NCBI GenBank assembly: GCA_003963005.1
Contig: RXJW01000033.1
Location: 337 to 64,336 of the forward strand
DNA from: Burkholderiales bacterium
GTDB lineage: Bacteria > Pseudomonadota > Gammaproteobacteria > Burkholderiales > Burkholderiaceae_C
Length of the DNA stretch: 64,000 nt
Direction of reading: 5' to 3'
Both the position numbers and the translations under genes were made by a program. Shown here in pieces: positions 8,156 to 17,110 of the stretch. The notes under the pieces were generated by a model. It was not told the origin of the DNA. It saw only the letters and a program-made list of their open reading frames with translations, and did not search any database. The first letter of the stretch is position 1; each line of letters starts with the position of its first letter.

Positions 8156-8174
8156 CCGCGCAGCTCCCGCGCGG
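8156..8174. promoter_or_regulatory. bchZ-pufB leader hairpin
   Basis: A 6-bp perfect stem, CCGCGC and GCGCGG, with a 7-base loop lies in the 111-base space between bchZ and pufB. It may stabilise the processed puf message or mark the site where it is separated from the bchCXYZ part. No pufQ-like ORF or PpsR box was seen in this spacer. Confidence 0.3.
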
Positions 8175-8231
8175 CAGGGACTTCCAGGGCAGCACGCCCC
8201 CGGCAAGACTTGTGTTCATGCGCCGATGTCT

Positions 8232-9722
8232 TCATGCGGCCGCTCCAATGGCTGCGGCCGCCAACTGGCGAGCACGGCCTTCCAGATCCTGCGCATCCAC
8301 CGCGGCGGCACCGCGCGCCCGCGCGGTGGCTTCGGCCTGGTCGCGCAGCCGCTTGGCCGAAGAGATGCGCACCAGCACCGGCTGGGCCTCCAGCAGTTCG
8401 TCCAGCAGCGCGCGCGCCTCGTCACTCCAGGGCAACTCGGCCAGCGCGCGCGCAGGTGTGGGGTCGACCCGGTCCATGTCGGTGCCCAGCGGCAGGATGT
8501 GGAAGAGCGCGTCGAACAGCGCGTTGCAGAACTCCTGCACGAGGTAGGTCGCGCCGGCGTAGCCCATGAAGGGCGTGCCGGTGGCGCGACGCACGATGGC
8601 GCCGGGGAAGGAGGCGGGAATGAACGTGGGCCGCATCGGGCCGGTGGTGGCCGCCTCGGCCAGGTACATCCGCTCGTTGAAGCTGCCGTAGAGCACGAGC
8701 GGCGGCTTGTCATGAACCAGAGCGCGCACGGCGGCGTTGTCGGTCTTCTGCCCCGGCTTGCGGGCCACGGCGAAGTGGCAGGGCAAGCCGAGCTCGGTTT
8801 CCAGGAAGTGCCGCACGCCGCGGGCATAGGTTTCGCTGGCGACGATGCCGAAGCTGGCGGTGGCGAAAAAGTCCTGCGTGACGGAGCGCCAGAGGTCCCA
8901 GAGCGGCTTGATGGTGGTGTGCTTCTCGCGCTCGATGAAAGGCTCGGGGTCCAGGTGCAGGAGCCGCCCCAGTTCACGCAGGAAAGCGGTGGTGCTGTGC
9001 AGACCGATGGGGGCCTGCAGCCAGGGGCGGTCCAGCGCCTCGCACAGCATCTGGCCGAACTCGCGGTACAGGCAGATGTTGACGTCAGCATCCACCAGGC
9101 GCGGCACATCGGTCAGGTGGCTGCCCAGCGGGAAGACCAGGTTGATCTCGGCCCCGATGCCCTCCACCAGGCGACGGATCTCGTGCAGGTCGCTCGCGCT
9201 GTTGAACTGGCCGTAGCAGGGGCCGATGAGATTGACGCGCGGCTTCTCGCCGGCCGGGCGCTCGGCGAACGGCGTTCGCGCCGGCACCTTGCGCAGGCCG
9301 TGTTCGCTCCACAGCCAGAACATGGCGCGGTTGGCGCACTGCCATTGGTCTTCGTCGATGGTGCGCGGCAGGAAGCGCGCGATCGTCGTGCCCTCAGGCG
9401 TGACGCCGCCGCCGATCATCTCGGCGATGGACCCGGTCACGACGACGCTGGGCAGATCGGGGTCGAGCGCGGCATGTGCGCGCTTCATGCTGCCTTCGGT
9501 GCCTTCGCGGCCGAGCTGTTCCTCGGCCAGGCCGGTCACGACGATCGGCAGCTCGTGCGGCGGCAGCGCGTCGGTGTAGTGCAGCACCGAGGTGACGGGC
9601 AGGTTCTCGCAGCCCACCGGGCCGTCGATGATGACCTGCAAGCCCTTGACGGCCGTGAATACGTAGACCGCGCCCCAGTAGCCGCCGGCGCGGTCGTGAT
9701 CCAGCACGAAGTTCAGGTTCAT
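8232..9722 (-). CDS. bchZ: Chlorophyllide a reductase subunit Z
   Basis: A 496-residue subunit of the nitrogenase-like chlorophyllide a oxidoreductase (BchXYZ), which reduces ring B in bacteriochlorophyll synthesis. The start [20 protein letters not shown] and the segment [19 protein letters not shown], with a cluster-binding Cys, are typical of BchZ. Its ATG overlaps the bchY stop (ATGA). It is the last bch gene before the puf genes in the superoperon. Confidence 0.97.
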   Translation of the reverse strand: MNLNFVLDHDRAGGYWGAVYVFTAVKGLQVIIDGPVGCENLPVTSVLHYTDALPPHELPIVVTGLAEEQLGREGTEGSMKRAHAALDPDLPSVVVTGSIAEMIGGGVTPEGTTIARFLPRTIDEDQWQCANRAMFWLWSEHGLRKVPARTPFAERPAGEKPRVNLIGPCYGQFNSASDLHEIRRLVEGIGAEINLVFPLGSHLTDVPRLVDADVNICLYREFGQMLCEALDRPWLQAPIGLHSTTAFLRELGRLLHLDPEPFIEREKHTTIKPLWDLWRSVTQDFFATASFGIVASETYARGVRHFLETELGLPCHFAVARKPGQKTDNAAVRALVHDKPPLVLYGSFNERMYLAEAATTGPMRPTFIPASFPGAIVRRATGTPFMGYAGATYLVQEFCNALFDALFHILPLGTDMDRVDPTPARALAELPWSDEARALLDELLEAQPVLVRISSAKRLRDQAEATARARGAAAVDAQDLEGRARQLAAAAIGAAA

Positions 9723-11197
9723 ATCATCTGCTCCGACTGGCGGCGCTTCATGACCTTGATCACCTGCCGGCGCGTGTCGGCCCGGAAACCAGGGTGCAGC
9801 TGCGGTGTGTCGGTCCAGACGCCGGCCTTGTCACCCGCGCCGGTGTCGCCAAAGAACTCGCGCATCGTGTCGAAGCGCGCCTGGTTGGCGATCGCACCGT
9901 TGATGACCTGGGCGAGCGAGCCGGCCCCGGCCGGCCCCATCAGCGGCCGGGCCGAGATCAGGTTGGTGAAGTACAGCGCCGGCAGGCCGCGCTGCTTGCA
10001 GGCCTGCACCAGCGGCGTCGTGCCGATGGCCAACTGCGGGCGGTGGCGTGCCACCGCGGCGAGGTCCTGCTCCAGGGACGCGCGGTACTGCACCTCGCAA
10101 CCGCGGGCTTCGAGCCAGGCGCGATCGGGTTCCGACCACGGCGTGCGTGGGCAGGCGGTGCCGACGTAGGGCACCGTGGCACCGCTTTCGATGAGCAGGC
10201 GAGCCACCAGCAGCTCGGAACCTTCGTAGCCGCTGACGGTCACCGTCGCATGGATCGGCGCACGCGCCAGGGCACCGCGGATGGCGGGCTCGAACGCAGC
10301 GACCGCCGCCTCGACCTGGGCGCTGGGCACCTCGGCAGCTTCACCGATCGCGCGCAGCCACGCAGCCGTGCCTTCGGCACCAACCGGCGCTGAGCCCACG
10401 ACGGGTCGGCCGGCGGCCTGCAGCTCGCGCACGCTGGCCGTGTAGAAGGGATGGATGGCCGCCGCGACCGTGCAGTCGAGGGCGGCGTAAAGCTCACGCC
10501 ATTCGCGGGTCGGCACCACCGGGCCGGTCTTCAGACCGAGCGGCGCCAGCAGCCCGCCGATGACCATCGGGTCGGCCGGGAACAGCTCGCCCAGCAGGCT
10601 GACCGTCTTGGCCGCATCCAGCCCCTGCTCCCGCCAGCCGCGCGGGGCGGCAACAGGGCCGGTTTCAGCCTCGCTGCGGGCGCGCTGCAGCATGGCACCG
10701 GCCAGCACGTCCTTGGCTTCCGCATGCGTGGGCACGCCAAAGCCCGGCACGTCGATGCCGATGATGCGCACGCCGTTGATGACCTTGGGCAGCAACTGCA
10801 GCGGCACACCGCTGGCGGTGGGCACACAGAGGTTGATGACGACGAGCGCGTCGAGCTTCTCGGGGTCGGCCTGGGCATGCACGGCGTCGCGGATGTCCTC
10901 GAACAGCTTGCCGGTCACCAGGCTCTCGCTGTTGAAGGGCACGTAGCCCACGCTGCGCTTGGCACCGTAGAAGTGCGAGGTGAAGGTCAGGCCGTAGACG
11001 CAGCAGGCGGAGCCGCTGAGGATGGTGGCGGTGCGCTTCATGCGCAGGCCCACGCGCAGCGAGCCGAAGGCCGGGCACATGCTTTGCGGCTGGTCGTGCG
11101 GGCCCTTGGGATAGTCCGCCGCGTAGCGCTCGAGCGTCTCGCGCGTGGCCGTGCTGTCGGCCTGGGCGCGTTCGACGGAAGCGTGGCAGTTGCTCAT
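9719..11197 (-). CDS. bchY: Chlorophyllide a reductase subunit Y
   Basis: A 492-residue partner of BchZ in the catalytic heterotetramer. Cysteine-containing motifs expected for the NB-type [4Fe-4S] site occur at [24 protein letters not shown] and [12 protein letters not shown]. The gene starts 16 bases after bchX and overlaps bchZ by four bases. Confidence 0.96.
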   Translation of the reverse strand: MSNCHASVERAQADSTATRETLERYAADYPKGPHDQPQSMCPAFGSLRVGLRMKRTATILSGSACCVYGLTFTSHFYGAKRSVGYVPFNSESLVTGKLFEDIRDAVHAQADPEKLDALVVINLCVPTASGVPLQLLPKVINGVRIIGIDVPGFGVPTHAEAKDVLAGAMLQRARSEAETGPVAAPRGWREQGLDAAKTVSLLGELFPADPMVIGGLLAPLGLKTGPVVPTREWRELYAALDCTVAAAIHPFYTASVRELQAAGRPVVGSAPVGAEGTAAWLRAIGEAAEVPSAQVEAAVAAFEPAIRGALARAPIHATVTVSGYEGSELLVARLLIESGATVPYVGTACPRTPWSEPDRAWLEARGCEVQYRASLEQDLAAVARHRPQLAIGTTPLVQACKQRGLPALYFTNLISARPLMGPAGAGSLAQVINGAIANQARFDTMREFFGDTGAGDKAGVWTDTPQLHPGFRADTRRQVIKVMKRRQSEQMI

Positions 11198-11213
11198 GGT
11201 GCGCTCGATGGGC

Positions 11214-12233
11214 TCAGGCCTGGTCGTAGACGACTTCGAGCGTCGGCTTGACGAGCTCGGTCTTGCCGACCATGTCGAAGAGCGTGGCCGGCTCCATCTG
11301 GAAGTCGCGGCCGGTCACTTCGCTGCTGAACAGGCCCAGCAATTCGTCCTGGCTCTGGGGCTTGGGGCGCTGCGGCGGCGCGTCGGCCACGTTCTGGGCA
11401 AGCTCGGCGAAGAGCGGGCCCCACTCGCCATCGGGCTTGCCGATGATTTCGTAGCTGGCGCTCTTGCGGCGGATGTCTTCGTGTGCCGGGATGGCGGCGA
11501 GCACCGGGATGCCGGCGTTCTTCGCAAACGCGGCGGCTTCGCCCGTGCCGTCGTCCTTGTTGATGACCATGCCGGCCACGCCGACATTGCCGCCCAGCTT
11601 GCGGAAGTACTCGACCGCGCTGCAGACGTTGTTGGCGACGTACAGGCTCTGCAGGTCGTTGCTGCCGACGACGATCACCTTCTGGCACATGTCGCGCGCG
11701 ATTGGCAGGCCGAAGCCGCCGCACACGACGTCGCCGAGGAAGTCGAGCAGCACATAGTCGAAGCCCCAGTCGTGGAAGCCGAGCTTCTCCAGCGTCTCGA
11801 AGCCGTGGATGATCCCGCGCCCGCCGCAGCCGCGGCCGACCTCGGGGCCGCCGAGCTCCATGGCGTAGACGCCGTCGCGCTTGAAGCAGACGTCACCGAT
11901 GGCCACCGCCTCGCCGGCGAGCTTCTTCTTGCTGCTGGTCTCGATGATCGTCGGGCAGGCCTTGCCGCCGAAGAGCAGGCTGGTGGTGTCGCTCTTGGGG
12001 TCGCAGCCGATCAGCAGCACCTTCTTGCCCTGCTGGGCCATCATGTAGCTGAGGTTGGCCAGCGTGAAGCTTTTGCCGATGCCGCCCTTGCCGTAGATGG
12101 CGATGATCTGCGTGGTCTTGGTCACCGGGCCGGTGGCGGGCGCATCGGGCTCGATGGCGGCCTCGTCACGCAGGGCCTGGGAACGGGGCTGGAAGCGCAC
12201 CGGCGCCTCGCTCGGAATCGTCGAGGTGCTCAT
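11214..12233 (-). CDS. bchX: Chlorophyllide a reductase iron protein X
   Basis: A 339-residue NifH-like ATP-dependent electron donor to BchYZ. The P-loop GKGGIGKS lies at residues 48-55. Cys136 (GRGCGGRG) and Cys171 (DVVCGGFG) should bind the [4Fe-4S] cluster shared by the homodimer. The N-terminal extension of about 40 residues is usual for BchX and separates it from BchL. The gap to bchC contains a repeat element also found before bchM. Confidence 0.97.
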   Translation of the reverse strand: MSTSTIPSEAPVRFQPRSQALRDEAAIEPDAPATGPVTKTTQIIAIYGKGGIGKSFTLANLSYMMAQQGKKVLLIGCDPKSDTTSLLFGGKACPTIIETSSKKKLAGEAVAIGDVCFKRDGVYAMELGGPEVGRGCGGRGIIHGFETLEKLGFHDWGFDYVLLDFLGDVVCGGFGLPIARDMCQKVIVVGSNDLQSLYVANNVCSAVEYFRKLGGNVGVAGMVINKDDGTGEAAAFAKNAGIPVLAAIPAHEDIRRKSASYEIIGKPDGEWGPLFAELAQNVADAPPQRPKPQSQDELLGLFSSEVTGRDFQMEPATLFDMVGKTELVKPTLEVVYDQA

Positions 12234-12261
12234 GTTGACCCCTCGTCCGATGTGACCATCG

Positions 12262-12318
12262 GCCGATCCCCCGAGGGGATGCGGACCGGCTTGGGAGCGG
12301 CCCGGCGCGCGGTCCGCT
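12262..12318. repeat. Dispersed intergenic repeat, copy 1
   Basis: The bchC-bchX spacer contains ATCCCCCGAGGGGAT, a perfect inverted repeat around CGA, followed by CCGGCTTGGGAGCGGCCCGG. The same two blocks occur in the bchL-bchM spacer. It looks like a REP-type palindromic intergenic repeat. In an operon it could form a hairpin in the message. Confidence 0.6.
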
Positions 12319-12336
12319 GATTCGACACAAGGTGTC

Positions 12337-13290
12337 TCATGCGTGGTGTCTCCAGTCCAGGACCATCTTCAGGCAGCCCGCATCGCTGAAGGCCTGTTGG
12401 TAGGCGAGCCCGGCCTTCTCAGCGGGCTCGCAGTGGGTGAGCAGGCCGTCCAGCGACAGCCGGCCGGCATGCAGCAGCGCGTTCACCGCCAGCATGTCGG
12501 GCCGCTTCCATTCGGCGGCCACGCGGATGCGGGCCTCGCGCATGAAGGCCGGCGCGAAATTGAGCGACAGCGGCTGGGCGTAAAAGCCCGCCAGCACCAC
12601 CTCGCCGCCGAAAGCCAGGCGGCCGATGAGACTGTCCAGCAGGCCGGCGTCGCCGCTGACGTCGTAGATGGCGCGGTAGTCGCGGCGGGGGTCGTCCTGG
12701 GGGTGCATGACGCGGTAGCCCGCCGCGCCGTCCTGGCGCACCGGGTTGGTTTCCCAGACGGTGAAATCGGTGATGCCCGCCGCCACGTTCATGCGCGCCA
12801 GCAGCCGGCCGAGCACGCCGTGGCCCACGATCAGGTCCGGCGGGGTGTGGTGCTGCCCCTGCCCGCCACCGGCGACGCTGTGATACGCCGTGGCTGCGAG
12901 GGCCAGCAGCACGGCCTGCTCGCCCAGCTTGTCATCGACCGGCACGACCTTGGCGCCCGGCACGACCAGCCGCGAGGCCGACGCGCCGAACAGGCCGCGC
13001 ACGTCGCCGAAGCAACGGGCACCCGGCACGAACACGCGCTGGCCGACCCAGTTGTCACTGCCCGGGCTGACGGCCATCACGCGACCCACCGCCTCGTAGC
13101 CCGGCACCAGCGGATAGCCCATGCCCGGGAACATCGGCATGGTGCCGTTCCAGATCAGACGCTCGGTGCCGGTGCTGATGCCACTGAACTCCACCTCGAC
13201 GACGACATCGCCGTCCTGCAGCGCAGGCAGGCGCAACGGCGCCAATTGCAGCCGCTCCGGTTGCTCGATCACCACCGCGGTGGTGTTCAT
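12337..13290 (-). CDS. bchC: Bacteriochlorophyllide a dehydrogenase
   Basis: A 317-residue zinc-type alcohol dehydrogenase family protein that oxidises the C3 hydroxyethyl group to acetyl. The N-terminus MNTTAVVIEQPERLQLAPLR, the segment FSGISTGTERLIWNGTMPMF and GYPLVPGYEAVGRV are characteristic of BchC. Its promoter region carries tandem PpsR boxes, so it probably begins the bchCXYZ-puf part of the superoperon, with read-through from crtEF. Confidence 0.96.
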   Translation of the reverse strand: MNTTAVVIEQPERLQLAPLRLPALQDGDVVVEVEFSGISTGTERLIWNGTMPMFPGMGYPLVPGYEAVGRVMAVSPGSDNWVGQRVFVPGARCFGDVRGLFGASASRLVVPGAKVVPVDDKLGEQAVLLALAATAYHSVAGGGQGQHHTPPDLIVGHGVLGRLLARMNVAAGITDFTVWETNPVRQDGAAGYRVMHPQDDPRRDYRAIYDVSGDAGLLDSLIGRLAFGGEVVLAGFYAQPLSLNFAPAFMREARIRVAAEWKRPDMLAVNALLHAGRLSLDGLLTHCEPAEKAGLAYQQAFSDAGCLKMVLDWRHHA

Positions 13291-13331
13291 CTGGCGCTCC
13301 GGCTGGCGGTAAAAGTTCTCGAACCCATGAA

Positions 13332-13375
13332 AGTCATCCTACGCTTACATTGGCAAACGTCAACCACGGTTTACA
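13332..13375. promoter_or_regulatory. Tandem PpsR/CrtJ boxes upstream of bchC
   Basis: Two 18-bp boxes, AGTCATCCTACGCTTACA (13332-13349) and CGTCAACCACGGTTTACA (13358-13375), are separated by exactly 8 bp. Each differs from TGT-N12-ACA at one position. They lie 42-85 bases before the bchC start. Paired palindromes 8 bp apart before bchC are the arrangement known for CrtJ in Rhodobacter, so aerobic repression of this operon by PpsR is likely. Confidence 0.8.
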
Positions 13376-13381
13376 TCGAAA

Positions 13382-14545
13382 TCAGCCAGGGGTTTCCGCT
13401 AGGAGCGCACTGGCCTGCAGGGGAAGGGTGGTGGCCAGACGGCGCACCTGCGCAAAGCCGGCCTCGGCCAGCATTTCGCGCAGCCGCGCCTCGCTGCGCG
13501 GCTCGCCGCGTCCCATGGCCAGCAGGTAAAAGCCGAAGTACGCATGCCCCATGCGCTCGGCACCCGGCGTGTCGGCCAGCGGTTCGGCGAGCAGCAGGCA
13601 GCCGCCCGGGGCCAGGGCTTGCCGCACGGCGCGCAGCAGATGCAGCACACGGGCGTCGTCGTGGTCGTGGACCACACGCAACAGGGTGACGAGGTCCGCC
13701 CCGGCCGGCAGCGCGTCGCGGAAGAAATCGCCGCCCACCGCCTCGCAGCGGGCCGACAAGCCCTCGCGCTCGAAGCGCCGCGTGGCTTCGCCCACCACAC
13801 CGGGCAGGTCGAACACCTGCACCTGCAGCCCCGGCGCCGAACGGGCCGCCCGGCAGGCGAACTCACCGATGCCGCCGCCCACGTCGAGCAGACGACGATG
13901 CCGGATCAGCGGATAGGCCTGCAACACCTGTTCCGCCACGAGTGGCTGGGACGCCGCCATCAGCTGCGAGTAGGCAGCCACGCGGTCGGCGGGCAGGTCG
14001 TCCGGCGTCTGCGTGCCGGCATAAGGCCAGTACGCGGCGAGGCCGCCGGCGGCGGTGTCGCCCTTGAGCAAGCCGAGCGGGTCGGCCAGATCCCGATACA
14101 GGGCCGCGTGGTGTGACACCATGGCGGCCAACCCCGCGTCGCCCGCCAGCGGCGCGCCGAGCGGGCCGAGCCCGAAGCGGTCATTCGGCCGCGCCTGCAG
14201 CAGCCGCAGCGCGACGGCTGCGCGCAGCAGCCGCTCGGTGGCGGCCAGCGGCAGCTGCCAGCGCTGGGCCAGGGCAGCAGCGGTCTGCGGGCCATCGCTC
14301 AGCAGCAGGTCGAAGGCCCGCAATTGCACACAGGCCAGCAACACCTGGGAGTAGACAAAGCCGGCGACGAGGTCGAACACCTGCGCCGCGCGACGCCGCG
14401 CGATCCAGCGCGTCAACACGGAGCCCTGCGCCCAGCGCCGGAAGGCCCGACTCGCCAGCAGGCGGTCGCGCCAGGCCAGCAGCGCGTCGCTCCAGTGCGC
14501 CGCACCGGCGGACACCGGCGCCCGGGGAGACACCACGCGTGCCAT
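13382..14545 (-). CDS. crtF: Demethylspheroidene O-methyltransferase
   Basis: A 387-residue SAM-dependent methyltransferase that methylates the C1 hydroxyl of carotenoids. An N-terminal dimerisation/winged-helix region (about 1-170) is followed by the SAM-binding motif LLDVGGGIGEFACRA and the later LLRVVHDHDD, typical of this family. ATG at 14545 is preferred; an earlier in-frame start at 14584 would overlap the end of crtE by 28 bases. It lies directly downstream of crtE. Confidence 0.93.
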   Translation of the reverse strand: MARVVSPRAPVSAGAAHWSDALLAWRDRLLASRAFRRWAQGSVLTRWIARRRAAQVFDLVAGFVYSQVLLACVQLRAFDLLLSDGPQTAAALAQRWQLPLAATERLLRAAVALRLLQARPNDRFGLGPLGAPLAGDAGLAAMVSHHAALYRDLADPLGLLKGDTAAGGLAAYWPYAGTQTPDDLPADRVAAYSQLMAASQPLVAEQVLQAYPLIRHRRLLDVGGGIGEFACRAARSAPGLQVQVFDLPGVVGEATRRFEREGLSARCEAVGGDFFRDALPAGADLVTLLRVVHDHDDARVLHLLRAVRQALAPGGCLLLAEPLADTPGAERMGHAYFGFYLLAMGRGEPRSEARLREMLAEAGFAQVRRLATTLPLQASALLAETPG

Positions 14546-14556
14546 GCGCCCGCCCG

Positions 14557-15435
14557 TCAGGCCAGCGCCGCCACCTGCTGGCACAACTGCTGCGGCACGA
14601 GGCGGTCGGCCTCCTGGCGGATGAGTTGCCGGAACTGCGCCGCACCCGGGCAGACCGGCACCGTCAACAGCGTGGCCTGCACCAGCCGCTGGAACTCGGC
14701 CATCGCGCCCTCCAGCCCGAGCGCCCGGGCCGAACTCGGCCGGTCCAGCGCCACGTCCTGCCCGCCGGGCTTACCCAGCACCTGGGCATCGAGCATCACA
14801 TCGCGGATGTCGTCGGCCACCTGGTAGGTCTGCCCGAGGCGTTCACCCAGCGCCCGCCAGGGCTCGCCATCGGCGCCAGCCGCCTGCGCACCGGCCATCG
14901 TGGCCGCGGCGAACAGGGCGCCCGTCTTGGCTTGCTGATAGTCGGCGAGCGAAAGCTGCGGCTCGCACTCCCAGGCCTGGCCGGCGACGATGCCCAGCGG
15001 CATGCCCACCCCCTGGCTGATCGTGCGCAGCAGCACCGGCAGCCGCGACAGATGCCGGCGCGACGTGCGCCCCAGCACCTCGAAGGCCACGACGATGAGC
15101 GCGTCGCCCGCCAGCACGGCGAGCCGTTCGCCGAACGCCCGGTGCACCGACAGCCGCCCGCGCCGTGTCTCGGCGGCGTCGAAGCAAGGCAGGTCGTCGT
15201 GGACGAGGGACGCGCAGTGCAGCAGCTCGATGGCAGCTGCGGCGCCGTCGGTCAGCGTGCTGTCGTCTTCGCCGCAGGCCAGCGCCACGGCCAGCGTGAG
15301 TTTGGGCCGGATGCGCGCGCCGCCAGGGAAGACGGCATGCTGCATGGCCGCAGCGAGCTTGGGCGGGTGGCCTGCCGCCAGGGCGGGGGCGAGGCTCGCC
15401 CGCAGGGCGCGTTCAATCCGGTCGGCATGCGGCAT
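14557..15435 (-). CDS. crtE: Geranylgeranyl diphosphate synthase
   Basis: A 292-residue trans-prenyltransferase giving GGPP for both carotenoids and the phytyl tail of bacteriochlorophyll. The first aspartate-rich motif is HDDLPCFD and the second is VADDIRDV. GGARIRPKLTL corresponds to the substrate-binding GGKRLRP region. It is the first gene of the crtEF-bchCXYZ-puf superoperon and is transcribed divergently from crtD across a tandem PpsR operator. Confidence 0.96.
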   Translation of the reverse strand: MPHADRIERALRASLAPALAAGHPPKLAAAMQHAVFPGGARIRPKLTLAVALACGEDDSTLTDGAAAAIELLHCASLVHDDLPCFDAAETRRGRLSVHRAFGERLAVLAGDALIVVAFEVLGRTSRRHLSRLPVLLRTISQGVGMPLGIVAGQAWECEPQLSLADYQQAKTGALFAAATMAGAQAAGADGEPWRALGERLGQTYQVADDIRDVMLDAQVLGKPGGQDVALDRPSSARALGLEGAMAEFQRLVQATLLTVPVCPGAAQFRQLIRQEADRLVPQQLCQQVAALA

Positions 15436-15464
15436 AAGGGCCCTTGTTGCGTGAATCCGGGAAC

Positions 15465-15508
15465 TGTCGTGCCCGAATTACATTAGGATGTGTCAATCAG
15501 AATAGACA
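15465..15508. promoter_or_regulatory. Tandem perfect PpsR boxes between crtE and crtD
   Basis: TGTCGTGCCCGAATTACA (15465-15482) and TGTCAATCAGAATAGACA (15491-15508) both match TGT-N12-ACA exactly and are 8 bp apart. They lie in the 91-base space between the divergent starts of crtE and crtD, so one operator pair can control both carotenoid transcripts. Confidence 0.85.
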
Positions 15509-15526
15509 CGTCTCCGACCCGCGTCA

Positions 15527-17110
15527 ATGAGCGCTAACCGCCCGTCACACCGCCAATCACCGACCCGCGTCGTGGTCGTGGGCGCCGGCGTGGGTGGGCT
15601 GGTCGCCGCGGCCTTGCTCGCGCGTGAAGGGCTCGACGTGCAGTTGCTGGAGGCCGCGGCCACACCCGGTGGCAAGATGCGTCCGGTCGAACTCGGCGCC
15701 TTGCGTCTGGACGGCGGCCCCACGGTGCTGACGATGCGCTGGGTGTTCGACGCCCTCTTCGACCGCCTCGGCGAATCCCTGGACCGGCACGTGCACCTGC
15801 AGCGCTGCGATGTCCTCGCGCGCCACGCCTGGAGCGCCACCGAACGCCTGGACCTGCACGCCGACCTGGCGCAAAGCCTCGCCGAGATCAGCACACTGAG
15901 CGGGCCGGCCGAGGCAGCCCGCTATGCCGCGTTCACCGTGCGCGCCCGCCAGGTGTACGAGACGCTGGACCGGCCCTTCATGCGCAGCTCGCGCCCCACG
16001 CCGGGGTCGCTGACCTGGCGCGTGCTGTCGCAGCAGGGCCCGCGCGGCCTGGCCCGGCTGATGCGCATCTCGCCGTTCACCACGCTGTGGCGCGAACTCG
16101 GCCGCTACTTCCACGACCCGCGGCTGCGGCAGTTGTTCGGGCGCTACGCCACCTACTGCGGGTCCTCGCCGTTCGACGCGCCGGCCACGCTGATGCTCGT
16201 GGCCCACGTGGAGCGCGAGGCGGTGTGGCAGGTCGAAGGCGGCATGGCGCGGCTCGGGCAGGCGCTGGTGGGCTGCGCGCAGCGCCAGGGCGTGCGGCTG
16301 CGTTGTGGCGCGACCGTACAGCGACTGCTCACCCGGGGCGGGCGCGTCAGCGGCGTGCAGCTCGCCGATGGTGACACCGTGGAGGCCGACGCCGTCGTGT
16401 TCAACGGTGACGCCCGCGCGCTGACAGCCGGCCTGCTCGGGCCCGACGCCCCCCGGGACCTGCACCATGGCAGCCCATCCCTGTCGGCACTCACCTGGCA
16501 TGCGGAAGCCGAGACCTCGGGCTTCGAGCTCTCGCATCACAACGTGTTCTTCGGCCCGGCCGCCGGCTATGCCGAAGAGTTCGCAGCCATCGCCGCGGGC
16601 CGCCTGCCTGCGGCGCCGACCGTCTACGTCTGCGCACAGGATCGCAGTGGCCAGCGGCGTGCCTCTCGCCCCGGCCCGCGGCGACCGGAGCGCCTGATGT
16701 GCCTGGTCAACGCCCCGGCCGTCGCCGCCGGCCCTGGACTCACTGCCGAGGAGATCGCACGATGCGAAGCACAGATGTGGAACCGGCTGCACGAGGCCGG
16801 GCTGCGGGTCAACCTGACCGCGCCGGCACGCCTGACCCAGCCGCAGGATTTCGCGCAGCGCTTTCCGGGCAGCCAGGGGGCCCTGTATGGTCCGGCCAGC
16901 CAGGGCTGGCGCGCGAGCTTCCAGGCACGCCCGGCGGGGCGCACGAGCCTGCCGGGGCTGTTCCTGGCGGGCGGATCGGTGCACCCGGGGCCAGGGGTGC
17001 CGATGGCAGCGCTCTCGGGGCAGTTGGCCGCCGAGCAGATCCTCGCGGGCCTGCGTTCGACCTCCCGGTTCCCGCTGGCGGCTATGCCTGGTGGTATCTC
17101 GACGCGCTGA
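15527..17110 (+). CDS. crtD: 1-hydroxycarotenoid 3,4-desaturase
   Basis: A 527-residue FAD-dependent desaturase of the CrtI/CrtD family. The dinucleotide-binding motif VVVGAGVGGLVAAALLAREG lies near the N-terminus. The C-terminal motif LFLAGGSVHPGPGVPMAALS is the family FAD-contact region. It introduces the 3,4 double bond in spheroidene synthesis. The gene ends inside the conserved start of crtC, so the two overlap. Confidence 0.93.
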   Translation: MSANRPSHRQSPTRVVVVGAGVGGLVAAALLAREGLDVQLLEAAATPGGKMRPVELGALRLDGGPTVLTMRWVFDALFDRLGESLDRHVHLQRCDVLARHAWSATERLDLHADLAQSLAEISTLSGPAEAARYAAFTVRARQVYETLDRPFMRSSRPTPGSLTWRVLSQQGPRGLARLMRISPFTTLWRELGRYFHDPRLRQLFGRYATYCGSSPFDAPATLMLVAHVEREAVWQVEGGMARLGQALVGCAQRQGVRLRCGATVQRLLTRGGRVSGVQLADGDTVEADAVVFNGDARALTAGLLGPDAPRDLHHGSPSLSALTWHAEAETSGFELSHHNVFFGPAAGYAEEFAAIAAGRLPAAPTVYVCAQDRSGQRRASRPGPRRPERLMCLVNAPAVAAGPGLTAEEIARCEAQMWNRLHEAGLRVNLTAPARLTQPQDFAQRFPGSQGALYGPASQGWRASFQARPAGRTSLPGLFLAGGSVHPGPGVPMAALSGQLAAEQILAGLRSTSRFPLAAMPGGISTR

